A DNA stretch of 64,000 bases from Bacteroides sp. 51 (GTDB taxonomy: Bacteria; Bacteroidota; Bacteroidia; Bacteroidales; Bacteroidaceae). Below, one piece after another: positions 26,636 through 35,383 of the stretch. The notes under the pieces are model-generated. The model did not search any database. It was not told the DNA's origin and saw nothing but the letters and a program-made list of their open reading frames with translations. The translations under genes and the position numbers were made by a program. The stretch lies in NCBI RefSeq assembly GCF_010500965.1, contig NZ_QVMI01000036.1, positions 1 to 64,000 on the forward strand, in the 5' to 3' direction. How positions within the stretch are numbered: position 1 is the first letter of the stretch; every line of letters starts with the position of its first letter.

Positions 26636-28339
26636 CTATTTGCAGTGCTTCTCTATAAGCGCATCCACATTCGGATCACCTAATTCCTTTGCTTTAGCAA
26701 AACTGGCGCAAGCATTACTTTTCTGTTTCAGTTGTATCTGCGCAATCCCCATCAGCCGATATGCTTCCGAATATTCCGCATCTAAGCCAATAGCTTCCTT
26801 CAACGCATTTACAGCATCTTCATAGCGGCCTACGCGAATATTTACCACAGCCAGTTCAGCACGGTAAGTTACATCACCCGGATTTAATTCGATCGCTTTA
26901 TTTATATCATCCAAAGCACGTTGGAATTGTTTTGCCTGGAAAGAAGCTTGTTCGCGGTAATAATAAAACATATCATTTACATTTCCTTTCACAGCATCAT
27001 AATAAGCATCGTAATCCAACATGGCCTGGCGGTATTGTTTTGCGTCCATATATACACGGGCACGTTCCAGCAAAAAAGGAGCATTATCCGATGTCATTGG
27101 AGTGGTACAATATGCAATACAACTATCCATTAAAGCGATCACCTCATTCAGGTCAGCCTGGGCCATTTCTTTGGCTTTAGCCGCACTAAAGAAAGTAGCC
27201 GGTGAAACCAGATTGGTCTTTGTTACCTTCTCATAGCTTGCAAATGCCCCTGCATAGTCTTGCTTGGCATAAAGAATATCACCTTCGAGTTGTGTATATA
27301 TAGGAAGCGGGTCTATACCGATTGCTGTACGAACCTCGCTCAATGCTTTATCGTATGTCCAATCCTTGTACACTTTTTCAGGAGCAGTAAGCTGATAAGA
27401 ATAAATCATCTTTGCCAGATTGTAGTGTACGTCATCCTTCTTTTGAGTCACACCCAACGCACGTTCCATATCTGCAACCGCCTGATCCATTGAAGCATCA
27501 TCTGTAGAGTGGAACATCGTATTGTTAGCACGACGCATATATCCATCTGCACTATTCGGATAGAGGGTAATAAATTCGTCAAGTAACGCCTTATAATCAT
27601 CGGCAGATAAAGAGCCGGAAGACATATAAAGATAAACCAATGCCTGCTCTTCTGTTTCGGGCAACCCTTTCTTTATACCTATACTTTTCAGGTTCAAATC
27701 ACTAACAGATAAAGGTGAGATCGTTAATGCCTGACCAAACGAAACCCCTACCGCATAGCAAACCTGATCTGCATCCTTTCCGGAAGATTTCTGCACCATC
27801 CCAATCACCTGTCCACCCGCATTCATTACCGGGCAGCTTACCATTTTATCATCCAGCTTCATAGCCAGACTGTAATAGTATTGGTTATCACCGATAGAAG
27901 ATGCCTCCTTTACTTTACCAATAGTGAATGTCGCAGCTTTCTGTGTAGAATAAGGCATCAGATATACCGTTGCATCCGTTTCAGCAGGAGCTGTAGCAAC
28001 AGGTAGTGCTGTTACTTTCTTACCTGCCGTAGCTACTCTGAATTTCACGATATCATACATGGAGTTGGCTCCCTGGATAGTGGCTACCTGTAATTGTTTT
28101 CCATCAGAATCGACAACCACAGCACGTTGTGCCCCCTTAAACAGACTATAGTCCGACAGTGCCATACCATCTTCGGATATAAAGAATCCATTTCCGGTAC
28201 TCAATATCTTATCATCATTATCGTAGGTTATCACAGAGAATACGGCACGACGTGATTTATCCAGCCACTTAGGAGCTTGTGCCAAACTCCATTGAGCAAT
28301 CAGACTAAACAGGATAAGTAAAAAACAGTTTTTCTTCAT
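26636..28339 (-). CDS. Secreted trypsin-like pseudoprotease with TPR repeats
   Basis: A signal peptide (ending near SLAQA) is followed by a trypsin-like domain (about 30-220) and at least five TPR units (about 240-560). The protease core seems inactive: the usual His region reads ALSDYSLF, and the usual GNSGGP nucleophile loop reads SCPVMNAGGQVIG; the Asp region YDIVKFRV is kept. It may therefore bind peptides rather than cut them, in the periplasm or on the surface. It follows rlmB by four bases. Confidence 0.8.
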   Translation of the reverse strand: MKKNCFLLILFSLIAQWSLAQAPKWLDKSRRAVFSVITYDNDDKILSTGNGFFISEDGMALSDYSLFKGAQRAVVVDSDGKQLQVATIQGANSMYDIVKFRVATAGKKVTALPVATAPAETDATVYLMPYSTQKAATFTIGKVKEASSIGDNQYYYSLAMKLDDKMVSCPVMNAGGQVIGMVQKSSGKDADQVCYAVGVSFGQALTISPLSVSDLNLKSIGIKKGLPETEEQALVYLYMSSGSLSADDYKALLDEFITLYPNSADGYMRRANNTMFHSTDDASMDQAVADMERALGVTQKKDDVHYNLAKMIYSYQLTAPEKVYKDWTYDKALSEVRTAIGIDPLPIYTQLEGDILYAKQDYAGAFASYEKVTKTNLVSPATFFSAAKAKEMAQADLNEVIALMDSCIAYCTTPMTSDNAPFLLERARVYMDAKQYRQAMLDYDAYYDAVKGNVNDMFYYYREQASFQAKQFQRALDDINKAIELNPGDVTYRAELAVVNIRVGRYEDAVNALKEAIGLDAEYSEAYRLMGIAQIQLKQKSNACASFAKAKELGDPNVDALIEKHCK

Positions 28340-28343
28340 TGTA

Positions 28344-29084
28344 TTAATCGATTCGTTGTTTTAAAGCTTCATACATCAGAACACCGGCAGCCACAGATAC
28401 ATTCAGCGACTCGATTGTTCCCATAATAGGGATCTTTACCCATTCGTCACACAAAGCCAGGTTCTCGTACGAAACCCCGGTATCTTCCGCTCCCATGATC
28501 ACGCAAAGCGGTCCGGTATAATCGGCTTTGGTATATTCATAATCACCCTTTTCCGTAGCGGCTATAATTCTGAATCCGCTGTTTTTAAGGTATTGTAATG
28601 TGTCTTTCAGATTCTTCTCGCGACACACCGGCAAGGTGTGCAACGCTCCGGCAGATGTTTTCATCGCATCAGCGTTTACCGAAACACTTCCTTTTGCCGG
28701 GATAATAATAGCGTCTACCCCTGCGCAATCGCAGGTGCGAGCTATGGCTCCGAAGTTACGCACATCGGTTATTCCGTCGAGCATAATAAAAAAAGGATTT
28801 TTGCCTTGCTCGAAAAAGAAAGGTACTTGTTCTTCTACCTTCTGATAAGTTACAGAAGAAATAAAAGCAATAACTCCTTGATGGTTCTTGCGGGTAAACT
28901 TATTGATACGCTCCACCGGAACCCGTTGCACGGGGATAAGTGTGCCTTTCAATACAGCAAAGAGTTCCTTGGACAGGTCGCTTTGAATATCTTTCTTCAC
29001 CAAGATCTTATCTATCTCTTTACCTGCCTGAATAGCTTCTATCACGGCGCGAACGCCAAATATCATCTCGCTTTTATCTGTCAT
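28344..29084 (-). CDS. rlmB: 23S rRNA 2'-O-ribose methyltransferase (RlmB/TrmH family)
   Basis: SpoU-type SAM methyltransferase of 246 residues with an N-terminal L30e-like substrate-binding domain (FGVRAVIEAIQAG). The three SpoU motifs are DVRNFGAIARTCDCAGVDAI, IMGAEDTGVS and IPIMGTIESLNVSVAAGVLMYEA. RlmB modifies G2251 of 23S rRNA in E. coli; specificity here is by family. It lies downstream of recN in the dnaN-recN cluster. Confidence 0.9.
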   Translation of the reverse strand: MTDKSEMIFGVRAVIEAIQAGKEIDKILVKKDIQSDLSKELFAVLKGTLIPVQRVPVERINKFTRKNHQGVIAFISSVTYQKVEEQVPFFFEQGKNPFFIMLDGITDVRNFGAIARTCDCAGVDAIIIPAKGSVSVNADAMKTSAGALHTLPVCREKNLKDTLQYLKNSGFRIIAATEKGDYEYTKADYTGPLCVIMGAEDTGVSYENLALCDEWVKIPIMGTIESLNVSVAAGVLMYEALKQRID

Positions 29085-29092
29085 TATTTATA

Positions 29093-29165
29093 ATTAGTAG
29101 TTAGAAGTTAGTAGTTAGTAGTTAGGTTTTATACATGGCCCGGCTACTAGCTTCTAGCTCCTGAT
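29093..29165. repeat. Heptad hairpin overlapping the recN 3' end
   Basis: TTAGTAGTTAGAAGTTAGTA repeats near 29095 pair with CTACTAGCTTCTAGCTCCTGA near 29142. The right arm includes the recN stop codon and its last few sense codons. The loop contains GGTTTTATAC, the complement of the loop string at 16257. Confidence 0.65.
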
Positions 29166-30817
29166 TTCAACAATTCTTTTGCATTATTCAATGCCGCTTC
29201 CGTCAATTTGGCACCGCTTAACATCTGTGCTATTTCGGCTACCCTCTCCTCTTCAGTCAGGCGACGGATATGGCTGTTCGTTTCTTTATCGTTATCTCGT
29301 TTATACACCAGATAGTGTGCCCGCCCGCGGGCAGCAATCTGCGGCAGATGGGTTATGCTGATTACCTGCCGTTTCTGTTCGCCCATTTTGTGCATGATAT
29401 CTGCCATCCGGTCGGCTATCTCGCCCGACACTCCGGTGTCAATCTCATCAAAAACAATGGTTGGCAGTTTCACTACTCCGGCAATCATTGCCTTGATAGA
29501 CAACATTACACGTGCAATTTCTCCACCCGATGCCACAGACGAGATTTGTTGCAAGGTACCGTTCTTATTTGCAGAGAACAGGAATGCCACCGTGTCTTCA
29601 CCCGAAAGGCCCGGTTCTTTGCGTACTCCCATATCCACCTGAAAGCGGATATTGGGCATACCCAGTGGTATTAAATGTTCTACCATCTGCTTTTCAACTT
29701 CGCGCGCCGATTTCTTACGTTTTGCGGTCAACGCTGCCGCCAGTTTCTTCACTGTACGGAACTGCACTTCCGTTTCGGCGGTAAGCTGGCCGATTTGTTC
29801 ATCGTAAGAGGTGATGACAGACAGTTTGGTTCGGTATTCCCCAGTCAGTTGAATCAGTTCTTCAACTGATTGCACGCGGTGTTTCTGTTGAAGGGAATAC
29901 AGTTGGTTCAACCGCTCGTTCACCTCATCCAGACGATCAGGGTTAAACTCAACATCGTCTACCCTGCCACTGATTTCCTGGGTAATATCTTTTAGTTCTA
30001 TATAGGTACTTTCTACCCGTTCTGCCAGTTCTTCGGCCGATTGGTACACCTTTTGCACACTGATCAGTGTATTCAGTGCTTCTTTCAAAGAGGGTAATAA
30101 TCCCATCTCGTCCGAGATAAAGAGTTGCTCTACTTTATACAGTCCGGCTTTTATCTCTTCGGCATGGGTCAGGGTTTCTGCTTCTTGTTCCAGTTCAAGT
30201 TGTTCACCCTCGCTTAGTTTTGCCTCTTCGAGTTGTTCCAACTGAAAACGAAGGTAGTCTTCGTCTGTTTTGCTCTGTTCTGCCTGAGCAATCAGTTCCT
30301 TCAATGCTTTTTCCGAATGTTTCCATTTCGTATAGGCTTCGCGGTATGTAGCGAGTTCTTTATCGTTAGAGGCCAACACATCCAATACATTCAATTGGAA
30401 ATCTTCTTTATTTAGTAGCAGGTTTTGGTGCTGCGAGTGTACGTCAATCAGTTGTTCGCCCAGTTCTTTCATTTGTGCAAGCGAAACGGGAGTATCGTTG
30501 ATAAACGCACGGCTTTTGCCCGAAGCATGTACCTCACGACGCAGAATCGATTCCTCTTCATACTCCAACTCGTTTTCCTCAAAAAACGGGCGCATGTTAT
30601 AGGCAGAGATATCGAACCGGGCCTCAATCACACACTTCGATGCTCCCTGGCGGATCGACTTTGTATCTGCCCGCTGACCTAACAAAAGTCCGATAGCACC
30701 CAATATGATTGATTTACCGGCACCGGTTTCTCCGGTAATCACAGAAAAGCCCGTATCAAAAGTGATATCCAACTTTTCAATCAATGCATAGTTTTGTATG
30801 TATAGTGAACGTAACAT
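29147..30817 (-). CDS. recN: DNA repair ATPase RecN
   Basis: RecN is an SMC-like ATPase acting in double-strand break repair. The 556-residue protein has Walker A GETGAGKS (29-36), long coiled coils from about 155 to 380, the signature region SSVASGGEIARVMLSIK near 435 and Walker B TIVFDEIDTGVSG near 465. The last codons come from a heptad-repeat arm. It sits between coaBC and rlmB. Confidence 0.96.
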   Translation of the reverse strand: MLRSLYIQNYALIEKLDITFDTGFSVITGETGAGKSIILGAIGLLLGQRADTKSIRQGASKCVIEARFDISAYNMRPFFEENELEYEEESILRREVHASGKSRAFINDTPVSLAQMKELGEQLIDVHSQHQNLLLNKEDFQLNVLDVLASNDKELATYREAYTKWKHSEKALKELIAQAEQSKTDEDYLRFQLEQLEEAKLSEGEQLELEQEAETLTHAEEIKAGLYKVEQLFISDEMGLLPSLKEALNTLISVQKVYQSAEELAERVESTYIELKDITQEISGRVDDVEFNPDRLDEVNERLNQLYSLQQKHRVQSVEELIQLTGEYRTKLSVITSYDEQIGQLTAETEVQFRTVKKLAAALTAKRKKSAREVEKQMVEHLIPLGMPNIRFQVDMGVRKEPGLSGEDTVAFLFSANKNGTLQQISSVASGGEIARVMLSIKAMIAGVVKLPTIVFDEIDTGVSGEIADRMADIMHKMGEQKRQVISITHLPQIAARGRAHYLVYKRDNDKETNSHIRRLTEEERVAEIAQMLSGAKLTEAALNNAKELLKSGARS

Positions 30818-30865
30818 AATTACATTTACAATTAGACGATTTACAATTTACAATTTGCCATGCGG

Positions 30866-32068
30866 TCAGTTTTCACTCAACTCTCCGACTAACCTGTCGA
30901 TGATGTCTTTTGCAACTTCGGATTTGGGTTTCAGGTTGTAATCCATATGCCCGTTAGCATCTATAATGCTGATCCGGTTGGTATCGAAACGGAAGCCTGC
31001 TCCCATATCGTTCAGTGAGTTCAGTACGATGAAATCAAAATTCTTACGTTTCAGTTTGCTCTGTGCATTTTGATTTTCATTGTCTGTTTCCAGCGCGAAG
31101 CCTACCAAGAGCTGTCCCGGTTTCTTCATTTTCCCAAGTGTGGCGGCGATGTCATGTGTTGGTTTCAGATTCAGCGTCAGGTTATCATCTCCACGTTTCA
31201 TCTTCTTCTCGGCCACCGTATCAGGGGTAAAGTCGGCTACTGCTGCACAAAGAATGCCGGCATCCATTTCCGGATAAATCCGCATAGACTCTTCATACAT
31301 TTCAATGGCCGATTCCACATCAATGCGTTTGATGTTCGAATGATGTATGGCTTGTTGTACCGGTCCGGCGATTAGTGTTACATCTGCTCCCCGCTTTGCA
31401 CATTCCTCGGCCAGGGCAAAGCCCATTTTTCCCGAAGAGTAGTTGCCGATAAAGCGTACGGGGTCGATGCGTTCGTAGGTTGGCCCGGCAGTGATCAGGA
31501 TTTTCTTACCCGACAGTTCGGAGCGCGATGCAAAGAACTCTTCGAGTATCTCTACTATCTTATCCGGCTCCTCCATTCTGCCTTTGCCCACCAGGTGGCT
31601 TGCCAACTCGCCCACAGCTGGTTCTATAATATGATTTCCCCACGAACGCAGGGTATTCAGGTTGCGCTTTGTCGATGGATGAGCAAACATATCCAGGTCC
31701 ATAGCCGGAGCCACAAACACGGGTGCTTTAGCCGACAGGTATGTTGTGATCAACATATTATCTGCTATTCCATTTGCCATTTTCCCTATCGTAGCTGCCG
31801 TAGCGGGGGCGATGACCATAGCATCCGCCCACAGTCCCAGGTCGACATGGCTGTTCCATGTTCCATCGCGCTGGGCAAAGAATTCACTGATTACCGGTTT
31901 ACTGGTTAATGCCGAAAGGGTGATCGGGGTAATAAACTCCTTTCCTGCCGGAGTGATTACGACCTGCACCTCGGCACCTTTCTTTATCAGTCCACGAATG
32001 ATGTAGCAGGCTTTATAAGCGGCGATACTGCCTGTAATTCCGAGTATTATCTTTTTCCCCTGTAGCAT
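30866..32068 (-). CDS. coaBC: Bifunctional phosphopantothenoylcysteine synthetase/decarboxylase
   Basis: It performs two steps in coenzyme A synthesis. The N-terminal CoaC flavoprotein domain has GITGSIAAYKA, WNSHVDLG (catalytic His) and APATAATIGKMANGIADN. The C-terminal CoaB domain has ILITAGPTYERIDPVRFIGN and the Lys-rich strap near KKMKRGDDNL. At 400 residues it is standard. It begins three bases after the exonuclease gene. Confidence 0.96.
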   Translation of the reverse strand: MLQGKKIILGITGSIAAYKACYIIRGLIKKGAEVQVVITPAGKEFITPITLSALTSKPVISEFFAQRDGTWNSHVDLGLWADAMVIAPATAATIGKMANGIADNMLITTYLSAKAPVFVAPAMDLDMFAHPSTKRNLNTLRSWGNHIIEPAVGELASHLVGKGRMEEPDKIVEILEEFFASRSELSGKKILITAGPTYERIDPVRFIGNYSSGKMGFALAEECAKRGADVTLIAGPVQQAIHHSNIKRIDVESAIEMYEESMRIYPEMDAGILCAAVADFTPDTVAEKKMKRGDDNLTLNLKPTHDIAATLGKMKKPGQLLVGFALETDNENQNAQSKLKRKNFDFIVLNSLNDMGAGFRFDTNRISIIDANGHMDYNLKPKSEVAKDIIDRLVGELSEN

Positions 32069-32070
32069 AA

Positions 32071-32865
32071 TTATTTACTTTTAGAACCTCGCTGCGCCAC
32101 GTTGGCGCTGCGTAGGCGGATTTTGGTAAGCATGGCTTTGGTGTTCAGTGTAAAGTCATTGCCTAGTATCCAGCCGTAGTAGCCCGGATCTTTTTCCAGT
32201 ACTTCTTCTACGGGCATACCTTTATATTTCCCAAAGTTGAATACCTCTACGTCATTTTCATCGTATACCATCCGTCCGGCAAAGTCTACATTACGGTTAA
32301 AGCTGGAAAACTCTGCCAGATAGGCCATATCGTTCTGCAAGTCCGGATAGCGATCCAGTTGCGACTTCAACACCTCATAGGTGGCACGGGTATCTGCTTC
32401 TGCCGTATGGGCATCTTCGAGCGTTTTATCGCAATAGAATTTATAAGCAGCAGACAGTGTACGCTGCTCCATCTTATGGAAGATCACCTGAACATCCACA
32501 AACTTACGGCGCGACATATCAATATCTACTCCGGCACGCAGGAATTCCTCGGCCAATACGGGGATATCGAAGCGATTGGAATTAAATCCGGCCAGGTCAC
32601 AGCCTTCAATGTCACGGGCTACCGACTTTGCTACTTCTTTAAACGTGGGGCTATTGGCTATATCCTCATCATATATCCCGTGTATCGCTGATGATTCGGC
32701 CGGGATAGGCATTTCCGGATTTATACGCATTGTTTTGGATTCTTCATTACCGTTAGGCAATATCTTCAGGTAACTGATCTCCACAATACGGTCGGAATTT
32801 ATATTTGTACCCGTCGTTTCAAGATCAAAGAAAACAATAGGATTCTTCAGGTTTAATTTTGCCAT
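32071..32865 (-). CDS. DnaQ-like 3'-5' exonuclease
   Basis: The 264-residue protein has all DEDDh motifs: FFDLETTG (ExoI), GFNSNRFDIPVL (ExoII) and HTAEADTRAT (ExoIII). A small C-terminal domain, FNFGKYKGMPVEEVLEKDPGYYGWI, resembles the ExoX/quorum-type FGKYKG tail. It may be a proofreading subunit or a repair exonuclease. It is located downstream of dnaN and upstream of coaBC, a gene order common in Bacteroidales. Confidence 0.9.
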   Translation of the reverse strand: MAKLNLKNPIVFFDLETTGTNINSDRIVEISYLKILPNGNEESKTMRINPEMPIPAESSAIHGIYDEDIANSPTFKEVAKSVARDIEGCDLAGFNSNRFDIPVLAEEFLRAGVDIDMSRRKFVDVQVIFHKMEQRTLSAAYKFYCDKTLEDAHTAEADTRATYEVLKSQLDRYPDLQNDMAYLAEFSSFNRNVDFAGRMVYDENDVEVFNFGKYKGMPVEEVLEKDPGYYGWILGNDFTLNTKAMLTKIRLRSANVAQRGSKSK

Positions 32866-32871
32866 TTGTAT

Positions 32872-33000
32872 TTAGATTTACCATATACAATTTACCATTT
32901 ACGATTTACTATTCACCATTGTAAGCATGCAAAACCACTAAATATTTGGTTTATGCCACCCGCATGGTAAATCGTAAATCGTAAATGGTAAATTGTAAAT
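32872..33000. repeat. Heptad hairpin between dnaN and the exonuclease gene
   Basis: Arms built from ATTTACC/ATTTACG units at about 32875-32920 and 32964-32999 enclose a loop that holds CCCGCATGG, the complement of the CCATGCGG tail of the dispersed stem-loop repeats. Because it lies inside a same-strand cluster, it may separate dnaN from the downstream transcript. Confidence 0.7.
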
Positions 33001-33004
33001 GAAT

Positions 33005-34126
33005 TTAGTCATTCAACATCATCGGCATCAGCAGCATCAGGATATCTTCGTTTTCTTCCTGTTCAACAGGAACGATAACCCCTGCGCGTGATGGGTCGGC
33101 CAACTCGATCACCACTTCCGAAGCCGACATATTATTCAGGATATCAATCAGGAAGGTTGATTTAAAACCAATGCTCATTGCATTTCCTGAGTACTGACAA
33201 ACCTGTGTTTCTTCTGCTGATGTGGAGAAGTCGATGTCTTGTGCCGAAATCACGATCATATTTTCCTGCATGCGTAGCTTGATCAAGCTGCTCGATTGTG
33301 AAGAGAAAATAGATACACGACGCAAAGCGCCTACAAGCATCTGACGGTCTACCGTTACCTTATGCGGGTTGTTTTGTGGAATTACCGAGTTGTAGTTCGG
33401 GTAACGTCCTTCAATCAAACGGCATACCATGCGGTATCTTTCCATGGTGAATACGGCATTACGCTCATCGAATTCAATCACCACATTGCCTTGTTCTTTG
33501 CCCAACAGGTTCTTCATCAGGTTGGCCGGCTTCTTGGGCAGGATAAATGCAGCACGCTCATTGCCACGGGCCACCAGGGTTTTATATCTCACCAACTTAT
33601 GACCATCCGATGCTACCATCGTAATGTCGTCGGTAGTAATATCAAAGTAAATACCGTTCATTACGGGGCGTAATTCATCGTCGGCTGTAGCGAAGATGGC
33701 ACGGTTGATGCCGCTTAGCAGAATATCTGCTCCCATTTCGACACGTACAGCATTATCGCCCAATGCGGCCGATTGAGGAAATTCATCTGCATTCTGCCCC
33801 ATCAGGCTGTATTTACCGTTTTGGTACTGTACCGTGATTTCTAATGTATCATTGATATCGAACGTGATCGGTTGTTCCGGAATCTCTTTTAACGCATCGA
33901 GCAGTGTTTTGGCCACTACTGCGAATCTTCCGTTCTTATCGCTTTCGTTCACTTCAACCGAAGTAACCATTGTGGTTTCAGTATCAGATACGGTGATTGA
34001 CAATGTGCCATCCTGAAGGTCAAACAAGAAACAATCCAGAATTGGCAGCGTGTTTTTTGAGTTTATCACCCGGCTAACAGCCTGTAGATGACTAAATAAT
34101 GCGGTACTGGAAACGATAAATTTCAT
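33005..34126 (-). CDS. dnaN: DNA polymerase III beta subunit (sliding clamp)
   Basis: The 373-residue clamp has the standard MKFIVSSTALFSHLQAVSRVI start, three clamp domains, and the C-terminal peptide-pocket strand ending in LLMPMMLND. Domain junction residues such as GIYFDI and RYRMVCRLIEGRYPNY are typical. It is divergently placed relative to the DUF3127 gene, which may also be a DNA-metabolism protein. Confidence 0.97.
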   Translation of the reverse strand: MKFIVSSTALFSHLQAVSRVINSKNTLPILDCFLFDLQDGTLSITVSDTETTMVTSVEVNESDKNGRFAVVAKTLLDALKEIPEQPITFDINDTLEITVQYQNGKYSLMGQNADEFPQSAALGDNAVRVEMGADILLSGINRAIFATADDELRPVMNGIYFDITTDDITMVASDGHKLVRYKTLVARGNERAAFILPKKPANLMKNLLGKEQGNVVIEFDERNAVFTMERYRMVCRLIEGRYPNYNSVIPQNNPHKVTVDRQMLVGALRRVSIFSSQSSSLIKLRMQENMIVISAQDIDFSTSAEETQVCQYSGNAMSIGFKSTFLIDILNNMSASEVVIELADPSRAGVIVPVEQEENEDILMLLMPMMLND

Positions 34127-34300
34127 ATTTTATTTTTTAAGTTTTTAAGTTTATAGTTTCTGAGTTTATAAAGCTACTAACTCCTAACTTCCGAATCGGA
34201 CAAAGTTACAAAAAAAATATCTGTACTTGCAATACGTTATAAGAAATTCCAATCTTTATTCGGTCAATCAAACAAAAAGCACTACCTTCGCAGTCCCGAA

Positions 34301-34334
34301 GGCAGCGAGTGGCTGCACCTAGGTTTCGATGCCG
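34301..34334. repeat. Dispersed stem-loop repeat
   Basis: GGCAGCGAGTGGCTGCACCT followed by AGGTTTCGATGCCG. The stem GGCAGC/GCTGC is kept, with a variant loop. It lies in the dnaN-DUF3127 divergent spacer. Confidence 0.65.
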
Positions 34335-34381
34335 TAAGACAACCAGGCTTATTAATTAGAACTTAAAATATAATTTAAAAA

Positions 34382-34750
34382 ATGGAATTTAGCGGAAAGA
34401 TTATCGCCATTCTCACTCCCAAAAGTGGAGTAGCAAAAGCCACCGGAAACGAGTGGAAAGCACAAGAGTATGTAATTGAAAACCATGACCAATACCCTAA
34501 GAAAATGTGTTTTGAGGTATTTGGAGCCGACAAAATAGATCAATTTGCCATCCAGATGGGCGAAGAGCTGAATGTATCTTTCGACATTGATGCCCGTCAA
34601 TGGCAAGACAGATGGTTCAACAGTATCCGCGCATGGAAGGTAGAGCGCGTTGCTGCTGGTGCTCCGATGGGTGCCGGATCGCCGGTTCCTCCTCCTACCG
34701 CTGCTCCTGAGTTTATTCCGGGAGATGCTAAGGATGATTTGCCTTTCTAA
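34382..34750 (+). CDS. DUF3127 protein with an SSB-like C-terminal tip
   Basis: This 122-residue protein starts MEFSGKIIAILTPKSGVAKA and carries the EYVIENHDQYPKKMCFEVFG block of DUF3127, which is predicted to be an OB-like fold. A Pro/Ala/Gly-rich linker is followed by the acidic tip DDLPF, matching the tip with which single-stranded DNA-binding proteins recruit partners. A role in DNA replication or repair is inferred. Its divergent neighbour is dnaN. Confidence 0.85.
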   Translation: MEFSGKIIAILTPKSGVAKATGNEWKAQEYVIENHDQYPKKMCFEVFGADKIDQFAIQMGEELNVSFDIDARQWQDRWFNSIRAWKVERVAAGAPMGAGSPVPPPTAAPEFIPGDAKDDLPF

Positions 34751-34775
34751 ATAAGGCGCATTTATAAGATATTAT

Positions 34776-34828
34776 CAGGGGTTCAGAAAGTTTAACATTG
34801 GGTTGACTTTTTGAACTCCTGTTTTTTT
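34776..34828 (+). terminator. Rho-independent terminator after the DUF3127 gene
   Basis: CAGGGGTTCAGAAAGT pairs imperfectly with ACTTTTTGAACTCCTG, followed by T7, 26 bases after the stop codon. Confidence 0.8.
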
Positions 34829-35038
34829 ATACATAAAAGCCAGATAAAACTCCCCTTCCACCTCGCTTGGCTTCCGGGGAGTCTACGAAACAACTTATAA
34901 GGGTGCATGATATCACATCACGAACACCTTCCTAACACAATCACTCATTCTTTATTCAGCTTCAAGTAAATCTTAAACCTGCGTAGAATAAGTTTTCAAT
35001 TCACACAAAACAACTATTTTTATTGCACAAAATTACTT

Positions 35039-35126
35039 AGCCGGTTATAAGCAGCTCATTGGCTGGTTACAACCGGCTCATTAGCTGGTTGCAAGCAGCT
35101 AATGAGCCGGTTGCAAGCGGCTAACT
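35039..35126. repeat. Four 22-bp tandem repeats
   Basis: Four consecutive 22-base units share the core AGCYGGTTrYAAGCrGCT. Each is an imperfect palindrome, so the array can form several small hairpins. It lies in the 34829-35383 spacer, which otherwise contains only the palindrome at 35243 and no gene. Confidence 0.75.
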
Positions 35127-35242
35127 TAAAATTGACATATTTTTGAATTAAAATAGCCCATATTTAAAGTTAATCTCTGTAGGGTTTTATTCTTTTTTGT
35201 AGGGTTTTGAGTATTTGGGGTTGGTTTTACGTTATTTCAACC

Positions 35243-35332
35243 ATCCACCCCCTGCCCCCGCCAGCGGGGGATAGGCTGCGCTACACAGTGTCTCCGCAAG
35301 GTATCCCCCGCTGGCGGGGGCAGGGGGTGGAT
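35243..35332. repeat. GC-rich palindrome, 31-bp perfect arms
   Basis: Arms 35243-35273 and 35302-35332 are perfect complements, containing CCCCCGCCAGCGGGGG. The 28-base loop (GGCTGCGCTACACAG then TGTCTCCGCAAGG) is shared, in inverse orientation, with the palindrome at 53472. It follows the fimbrillin operon by about 50 bases and probably ends its transcript. Confidence 0.85.
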
Positions 35333-35383
35333 TTGGCGTAGTATAGAATTAATTCATTTCCAATCCGTTTTTCTTATAAAAAC

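Noticed and set aside
35243-35332. Second invertible segment between the palindrome arms
   Set aside because: The 28-base spacer is too short to carry a promoter and no recombinase lies there; a terminator or repeat element fits better.
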